Part shown: positions 21,947-26,340 of the stretch, piece by piece
Position numbering within the stretch: position 1 is the first letter of the stretch
Layout of the letters: every line of letters begins with the position of its first letter
Source: Bacillota bacterium
GTDB lineage: Bacteria; Bacillota; Clostridia; Oscillospirales; Oscillospiraceae
Assembly: GCA_029268085.1 (NCBI GenBank)
Contig: JAJUHD010000008.1
Coordinates: forward strand, 1-26,340
Reading direction: 5' to 3'
Length of the DNA: 26,340 nucleotides
The notes under the pieces: model-generated
Databases searched by the model: none
Told to the model about the DNA's origin: nothing
The model's input: only the letters and a program-made list of their open reading frames with translations
Position numbers and translations under genes: made by a program

Positions 21947-21974
21947 TATATAAAGATATATAAATATAAGTCAA
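21947..21974 (-). promoter_or_regulatory. Possible promoter of pyrR-uraA
   Basis: On the minus strand, TTGACT (21969-21974), a 16-bp spacer and TATATA (21947-21952). The surrounding sequence is very AT-rich, so chance matches are likely. If correct, the leader is about 80 nt and includes the attenuator hairpin. Confidence 0.4.
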
Positions 21975-22610
21975 TACTCAGATATAAAACCTTGCCGGCA
22001 TCACAGTACCGTATTTAAAGATTCCGAAGCATATAATAGCTCATCTTAACTCAAATTTCAACAGAAAATTTCCATTTTCCACATTTCATTTTTCAATTAT
22101 GAAATAAAGATATATATACTATATTTTTCCACAGAATATTGCAAGAAAGGAAATTGAATCTCAAGGTTCATTTTTTTTTCGACTAAATTTTGCTGCGTTT
22201 TATTTACATAAAAAGTGCCGGATAATACATATTCAAAAAGTTATAAACATTCTCAACAGTTTTTTCAACATTCTTAAAGTTTTTATATCCCAGTAAACAG
22301 CGGATTATTTTCCAATATATAACAAAGCTCGAAATTATAGATAGCAATATTGATTTCTAAAGGAGAAGTTTACATAATTTTTGCTTATAGAATTAGAACA
22401 TGCAAAATGCAGTGGTTAAATTTGCATGAAAAACTTCTTAACAGCAAAACGGAAGAAAAAAGCCGTAAACGTTGCTCTCGCAGATAAAGTTAAATATCTA
22501 TTAATGAAATGAAATCCATGAGAACGAAATATCCAATTCGACGGCAGTTTTGCCTTATTTTCTGCACATCTGACAAACCATACAATCATTAGTGAATATT
22601 TTGATTTTAA
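21975..22610. other. AT-rich region without a recognisable gene
   Basis: The gap between the pyrR and livK starts (21860-22734) is the longest gene-free stretch in the window. Its central part is strongly AT-rich. It holds two copies of TTTTCCACA (22075-22083 and 22125-22133), which fit the loose DnaA-box consensus; a nine-T run (22171-22179) after a weak hairpin; the tandem repeats at 22226-22287; an AAAGGAG with no start codon at useful distance (22360-22366); and an 8-bp inverted repeat CATGCAAA (22399-22406) / TTTGCATG (22421-22428). A small regulatory RNA is possible. I see no supported coding sequence. Confidence 0.5.
22226..22287. repeat. Three imperfect 20-21-bp tandem repeats
   Basis: Units begin with ACATATTCAAAAAGTT, ACATTCTCAACAGTTTTTTC and ACATTCTTAAAGTTTTTATA. 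The 8-mer AACATTCT recurs exactly at 22246-22253 and 22267-22274, 21 bp apart, which keeps the A/T tracts on one face of the helix. Function unknown; intrinsic bending or regulator binding are options. Confidence 0.45.
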
Positions 22611-22613
22611 TCC

Positions 22614-22642
22614 TTGCAAACAACACTTTACTGCGCTATAAT
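22614..22642 (+). promoter_or_regulatory. Promoter of the liv operon
   Basis: TTGCAA (22614-22619), a 17-bp spacer and a consensus TATAAT (22637-22642). The predicted start near 22649 gives an 85-nt leader that contains GTGCA / TGCAC arms able to form a small hairpin. Confidence 0.75.
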
Positions 22643-22734
22643 ACTAAGCATAGTTGTGCAAGGACAAATGTACATGCACGACGGACAACACAAAATCGCG
22701 GGCCTGGTGTCTGCGAATAAACGGAGGAAAAGTA

Positions 22735-23952
22735 ATGAAAAAGTCTTTGGCTATCATCCTTTCTTGCATGATGCTCGTTTGCTTGTTTGCAGGCTGCGGA
22801 CAGAAAGCGGCTACTGAATCTCCGGCAGCAAGCGCAGAAGCATCTGCTCCTGCTTCCGGCGACAAAGTTGTCAAAATCGGCGTGTTTGAGCCCGCATCCG
22901 GCGACAATGGTGCAGGCGGCAAGCAGGAATCCCTCGGAGTCCAGTATGCCAATACGGTACAGAACACTGTTGAGATCGGCGGCGAGACCTATAAGGTCGA
23001 GCTTGTAAACGTCGACAACCAGTCTTCAACAGACAAGGCTGTATCCGCAGCTCAGGAACTGGTCAGCGCAGGCGTTTCCGTCGTTCTGGGTTCTTATGGC
23101 TCCAGTGTCTGCATCGCGGCTTCCGACACATTTAAAAGCGCCGGCATCCCCGCAATCGGCATTACCTGCACGAATCCGCAGGTCACTGAGGGCAACACCC
23201 ACTATTTCCGCATTTGCTTCCTCGATCCTTTCCAGGGAACCGTTCTTGCAAACTTCGCCAGCGAAAACTTCCAGGCAAAGAAGGCCTACTGCCTTGCAAA
23301 GCTCGGCGACGACTATTCTGTCGGCCTCTGCAATTATTTCAAGGAAGCTTTCGAAGCTCTCGGCGGAGAAGTCGTATATGAAACCTTCCCCGAAGGCAAC
23401 TCCGACTTTACCTCTTATGTGACAAATGCAAAGAATAACGGCTGCGACGTATTCTTTGCTCCCGTATCCACCGAGGCGGCTGCCCTGATCATTGACCAGG
23501 CAAATTCTCAGGGACTTTCCGTTCCCCTCCTTGCAGGCGATACATGGGATTCCAACGTCATCCTCAACGCCGCTAAGGGCAAGAATGTTAAGATTTATGT
23601 CACCACCTTCTATCAGGAAGGCGGCAACAAGGAATTTGACGAAGGCTTCAAGGCATGGCTTGAGTCCGATTCCACAGCTCTTTCCAACAACGGCGGCGAT
23701 ACTACTATAGCTGCTGTTTCCGCGATGGGCTATGACGCATATTTTGTTGCGCTTGAGGCGCTCAAGGCGGCAGGCTCAACCGATCCCGTCAAGGTCAACG
23801 AGGCAATCTGGAACGTCAAGTACACCGGCGTTTCGGGCGACATCGCATTTGACTCCACTAACGGCGATGCTATCCGTGACACCGCATATGTAAAGACAGC
23901 CAATACCGAGACAGGCGTTTGGGACTTCGTTGCTGTCCAGAAAGCAAAATAA
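22735..23952 (+). CDS. livK: Branched-chain amino-acid ABC transporter substrate-binding lipoprotein
   Basis: A 405-residue extracytoplasmic solute-binding protein of the type I periplasmic fold. A lipoprotein signal peptide is clear: MKKS, a hydrophobic core, then the lipobox LFAGC with Cys21 as the lipidated residue. A low-complexity Ala/Ser/Pro linker follows (about 24-42), then the mature domain starting VVKIGVFEPASGDNGAGGKQ. ASDTFKSAGIPAIGITCTNPQVTEGNTHYFRICFLDPFQGTVLANF is characteristic of LivJ/LivK-type proteins. Likely ligands are Leu, Ile and Val, but other amino acids are possible. ATG 22735 lies 7 nt after GGAGG; the frame is open further upstream without a site. It is the first gene of livKHMG, behind a strong promoter, and hairpins after it probably favour its higher expression. 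Confidence 0.95.
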   Translation: MKKSLAIILSCMMLVCLFAGCGQKAATESPAASAEASAPASGDKVVKIGVFEPASGDNGAGGKQESLGVQYANTVQNTVEIGGETYKVELVNVDNQSSTDKAVSAAQELVSAGVSVVLGSYGSSVCIAASDTFKSAGIPAIGITCTNPQVTEGNTHYFRICFLDPFQGTVLANFASENFQAKKAYCLAKLGDDYSVGLCNYFKEAFEALGGEVVYETFPEGNSDFTSYVTNAKNNGCDVFFAPVSTEAAALIIDQANSQGLSVPLLAGDTWDSNVILNAAKGKNVKIYVTTFYQEGGNKEFDEGFKAWLESDSTALSNNGGDTTIAAVSAMGYDAYFVALEALKAAGSTDPVKVNEAIWNVKYTGVSGDIAFDSTNGDAIRDTAYVKTANTETGVWDFVAVQKAK

Positions 23953-23968
23953 TTAAACCGCAGCAGAT

Positions 23969-24010
23969 CACTTATACATAAGTGGTATAGGCGGGGGCAT
24001 AGCCCCCGCC
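23969..24010 (+). terminator. Tandem hairpins after livK (partial terminator or mRNA stabiliser)
   Basis: A small stem CACTTA / TAAGTG (23969-23984) is followed by a perfect 9-bp GC stem GGCGGGGGC (23990-23998) / GCCCCCGCC (24002-24010) with a 3-nt loop. The next bases, ATGCCCTTTTCTT, give only a moderate U-run. Such elements often make binding-protein mRNA more abundant than that of the downstream permease genes. Confidence 0.65.
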
Positions 24011-24048
24011 ATGCCCTTTTCTTATTTCGCCGTATAAAAAAGACAACT

Positions 24049-24096
24049 GGGCTGCCTCGAAAGGGTGCGAGCTTTCGGCTCTTTTCGAGACTGCCC
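24049..24096 (+). ncRNA. Long intercistronic RNA hairpin in front of livH
   Basis: GGGC-t-G-c-CTCGAAA (24049-24062) pairs with TTTCGAG-a-C-t-GCCC (24083-24096), 12 of 14 pairs, and the stem continues with G-U and G-C pairs inside; an alternative inner stem is GAGC / GCTC. It ends 6 nt before the livH ribosome binding site GGGAGG (24103-24108). It may tune livH translation or mRNA processing; no known riboswitch family is recognised. Confidence 0.45.
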
Positions 24097-24115
24097 AAAT
24101 CTGGGAGGCTCCTCT

Positions 24116-25042
24116 ATGGATTTTCTGAATGCCAACTTGCCGTATATCCTTTCGGGTATCTCGGTCGGAGGTCAGTACGCGCTGATTGCGATCGGGTACA
24201 CGATGGTTTACGGTATCTTAAGGCTCATTAACTTTGCCCACGGTGATGTTTTCATGGTCGCCGGCCTAATGCTGGTCTATCTGGCATCATGGATGCCGCT
24301 TTACATTACTATTCCGCTCGTTATAATACTCACAGTTGTGCTGGGCTTTGTTATTGAGCGTGTAGCCTATAAGCCTCTTCGCGCCGCACCGCGCATGTCA
24401 ATAATGATATCTGCCATCGGCGTCAGCTATCTGCTGCAGAATCTGGCTCTCTACATAACCGGTGGTTTAAATAAAAACTACCCATCTATCCCGTGGATCT
24501 CCGATACCATAACGATCGGGACTGCCGTAACGAAGCGTGTTACACTGATAACTCCGGTGCTGACGATAGTCCTCGTGGTTGTGCTTGTCCTGTTTATCAA
24601 CCACACCAAGATCGGAATGGCGATGCGCGCGGTCTCCAGAGACTTTGAGACCTCGCAGCTTATGGGTATCAAGATAGACAATGTTATTTCAGCAACCTTT
24701 ATAATCGGCTCGTTCCTTGCGGCTGTCGGTTCAATGCTTTATTTTACGAATTATGCGGGAGTCGTTCCGAATTCCGGCGCAATGCCGGGGTTGAAAGCAT
24801 TCGTCGCGGCTGTGTTTGGAGGTATCGGCTCGATTCCCGGCGCCGTTGTAGGAGCATTCATTATAGGCATATGCGAGAACATTATCAAAGGTCTGGATTC
24901 GATTCTGGTTGCCGCTGGTATTATTAAAAGCCCCTTGGGGCTGGCCACCTTCTCCGATGCCTTTACTTTCGCTTTGCTCATAATTATTCTCATAGTCAAG
25001 CCCACCGGCCTGTTCGGTGAGAAGCAGACTGATAAGGTTTGA
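24116..25042 (+). CDS. livH: Branched-chain amino-acid ABC transporter permease LivH
   Basis: A 308-residue integral membrane subunit with about eight hydrophobic segments. Family signatures are GGQYALIAIGYTMVYGILRLINFAHGDVFMVAG near the N-terminus, KIGMAMRAVSRDFETSQLMGIKIDNVI, which contacts the ATPases, and GLKAFVAAVFGGIGSIPGAVVGAFIIG. With LivM it forms the membrane channel. ATG 24116 follows GGGAGG by 7 nt; the longer frame to 24065 would run through the upstream hairpin. It lies about 160 nt after livK and 12 nt before livM. Confidence 0.95.
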   Translation: MDFLNANLPYILSGISVGGQYALIAIGYTMVYGILRLINFAHGDVFMVAGLMLVYLASWMPLYITIPLVIILTVVLGFVIERVAYKPLRAAPRMSIMISAIGVSYLLQNLALYITGGLNKNYPSIPWISDTITIGTAVTKRVTLITPVLTIVLVVVLVLFINHTKIGMAMRAVSRDFETSQLMGIKIDNVISATFIIGSFLAAVGSMLYFTNYAGVVPNSGAMPGLKAFVAAVFGGIGSIPGAVVGAFIIGICENIIKGLDSILVAAGIIKSPLGLATFSDAFTFALLIIILIVKPTGLFGEKQTDKV

Positions 25043-25054
25043 GGCGGTGACACT

Positions 25055-26263
25055 ATGAACAAAAATAAGAAGAACCTTATCAATGCGGCCCTCATAGTCG
25101 CTCTGGCTGCAGTTATACTTGTGCTCAGTTATACGCTGCCCTCATCCTCAATGATTTTCGTTGTCCTTAAAAAGGGAGCAATATATGCTCTGGTCGCAGT
25201 ATCGATGAACCTGCTGAACGGCTTTACCGGGCTGTTTTCGCTCGGTCAGGCGGGCTTTATGCTGATAGGCGCCTATACTTACGCGATCTTCACTATTCCA
25301 ACAGATGCTAGAGCCTCGGTTTATCAATATTTTAATGGCGGCATCGTTCAGTTCACAATGCCTGTGATACTCGCGCTCTTGCTTGCAGGTCTGACCGCGG
25401 TTGTGTTCGCGTTTCTTATCGGCCTGCCTGTACTGCGTCTGAAAAGCGATTATCTTGCAATCGCAACTCTGGGCTTTGCTGAGATTATCCGCGCGATCTT
25501 CCAGTGGAATACGCTTGGACCGATCACAAACGGTTCCAATATGCTCAGAAAATTCCCGACCTTTGACTCGATAATAAGCGAACTTGCGAAAAATGACGGG
25601 AAGCATGAGTTTTTCAAAAACCTTTTTGCTTCCGCAAAATGGCTGCCGAATTTCTTGTCGACGCTGCTGCCGGTCCTTATCGCGGGCATCTGCATAGCTG
25701 TTATCGTTATGCTTATCAACTCGTCCTACGGACGCGCATTCAAGGCGATAAGGGATGACGAGGTCGCGGCGGAAGCTATGGGTATTAATCTTGCCCGGCA
25801 CAAAATGCTTTCCTTCTGCACGAGCGCGTTTTTTGCCGGAATCGGCGGCGCGCTGCTCGCAATGTTTCAAGGTACGATACAGGCCTCTGCGTTTAAATCC
25901 GCGATGACTTATGAAATACTGCTCATTGTAGTTCTGGGCGGTATAGGTTCGGTCACCGGAAGCTGTATCGGCTCGTTCCTGTTCATTGCGGCGTCCGAAT
26001 GGTGGCTGCGCGGCCTCGATTCGGGCAGTTTCCTTGGAATAACCGCTCCCGGACTCTTCAGGAACGGCTTCCGCCTCGTTGTATTCTCCGTAATTATCAT
26101 GTGCGTCGTGCTTTTCTGGCGCAAGGGCATCATGGGAGAAAAGGAATTTGATATCGAGCGTATCATTCAATGGTTTAAAAACATACCGGCGCGTTTTCAT
26201 AAAATGCTTGAATGGTTTAAGAACTTTGGTAAAAGAAAAGGGGAGGTGAGCGGCAATGAGTGA
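25055..26263 (+). CDS. livM: Branched-chain amino-acid ABC transporter permease LivM
   Basis: A 402-residue multi-pass membrane subunit. AVSMNLLNGFTGLFSLGQAGFMLIGAYTYA, GLPVLRLKSDYLAIATLGFAEIIR and SSYGRAFKAIRDDEVAAEAMGINLARHKMLSF are standard LivM segments, the last being the coupling region to the ATPases. A basic cytoplasmic tail of about 45 residues (IQWFKNIPARFHKMLEWFKNFGKRKG) is somewhat unusual and contains a repeated WFKN. The ribosome binding site GAGGCGG overlaps the livH stop codon, so translation is coupled. Its stop overlaps the livG start by 8 nt. Confidence 0.95.
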   Translation: MNKNKKNLINAALIVALAAVILVLSYTLPSSSMIFVVLKKGAIYALVAVSMNLLNGFTGLFSLGQAGFMLIGAYTYAIFTIPTDARASVYQYFNGGIVQFTMPVILALLLAGLTAVVFAFLIGLPVLRLKSDYLAIATLGFAEIIRAIFQWNTLGPITNGSNMLRKFPTFDSIISELAKNDGKHEFFKNLFASAKWLPNFLSTLLPVLIAGICIAVIVMLINSSYGRAFKAIRDDEVAAEAMGINLARHKMLSFCTSAFFAGIGGALLAMFQGTIQASAFKSAMTYEILLIVVLGGIGSVTGSCIGSFLFIAASEWWLRGLDSGSFLGITAPGLFRNGFRLVVFSVIIMCVVLFWRKGIMGEKEFDIERIIQWFKNIPARFHKMLEWFKNFGKRKGEVSGNE

Positions 26264-26340
26264 AAACGTACTGCGCCTTTCCGATGTAACCATGCAGTTC
26301 GGCGGAGTCGTCGCCGTCAACAACCTTTCCCTTGAAGTCA
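26256..26340 (+). CDS. livG: Branched-chain amino-acid ABC transporter ATP-binding protein LivG (5' part)
   Basis: Only the first 28 codons are in the window: MSENVLRLSDVTMQFGGVVAV and on to NNLSLEV, the normal N-terminus of LivG before Walker A. The start overlaps the livM stop (ATGAGTGA) and follows GGGGAGGTGA at 26240-26249. It supplies ATP-driven energy with LivF, which is expected to follow outside the window. Confidence 0.9.
   Translation, partial: MSENVLRLSDVTMQFGGVVAVNNLSLEV

Noticed and set aside
22075..22133. TTTTCCACA motifs as part of a replication origin
   Set aside because: Only two loose DnaA-box matches, and no dnaA, dnaN, rep or par gene nearby. Such matches are common in AT-rich DNA.
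22426..22512. 28-codon plus-strand ORF for a basic peptide (MKNFLTAKRKKKAVNVALAD...)
   Set aside because: No ribosome binding site precedes it, it overlaps an inverted repeat in an AT-rich region, and such short ORFs are expected by chance.
25148..26323. 391-residue minus-strand ORF opposite livM
   Set aside because: It is antisense to a well-supported gene; the protein is charged and low in recognisable motifs, as expected from the reverse frame of a membrane-protein gene.

Overview
The window looks like chromosome of an anaerobic, gut-type member of the Clostridia (Oscillospiraceae or Lachnospiraceae-like; inferred from gene content, not a marker gene). The evidence is strong AGGAGG-type ribosome binding sites, AT-rich intergenic regions with compact stem-loop terminators, a desulfoferrodoxin/rubredoxin pair, a PyrR/uracil-permease unit and an oleate hydratase. 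I see no rRNA, tRNA, CRISPR array, transposase or phage gene.

Layout. Positions 1-3040 hold the tail of an upstream ORF, an aldo/keto reductase (-), a divergent cupin (+) and an RlmI-type rRNA methyltransferase (+). Positions 3054-8249 form a divergent catabolic cluster: a TetR regulator followed by an FGGY sugar kinase on the minus strand, facing a HemL-like class III aminotransferase and a double-domain class II aldolase on the plus strand. The two facing promoters each carry the same AGTGAG-N6-CTCAC operator-like site just downstream of the -10, so the TetR protein probably controls both arms. An iron-sulfur flavoprotein (-) follows.

Positions 8983-11209 contain oleate hydratase (ohyA) with a long upstream regulatory region carrying four repeats at 29-30 bp spacing. 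Positions 11248-14525 are a three-gene operon with its own strong promoter and a strong terminator: an HxxxDG condensation-type acyltransferase, a zinc-ribbon/multi-pass membrane protein and a radical SAM enzyme with extra C-terminal cysteines. This operon is the best candidate in the window for an undescribed system. Positions 14543-16856 encode an ABC-2-like exporter (-).

Positions 17193-17897 hold superoxide reductase plus rubredoxin (-) behind a palindromic PerR-like site. Positions 18049-19807 hold an uncharacterised polytopic membrane protein and a DhaS-like TetR regulator (-). Their promoters share a composite motif with the ohyA upstream region, suggesting a small regulon for fatty-acid stress or conversion. 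Positions 19890-21974 are pyrR-uraA (-), with a terminator in the leader. An 875-bp AT-rich gene-free stretch follows, and then a branched-chain amino-acid ABC transporter operon livKHM(G), cut by the window end.

Starts were chosen by Shine-Dalgarno spacing. Family names come from motifs read by eye; no database search was possible.
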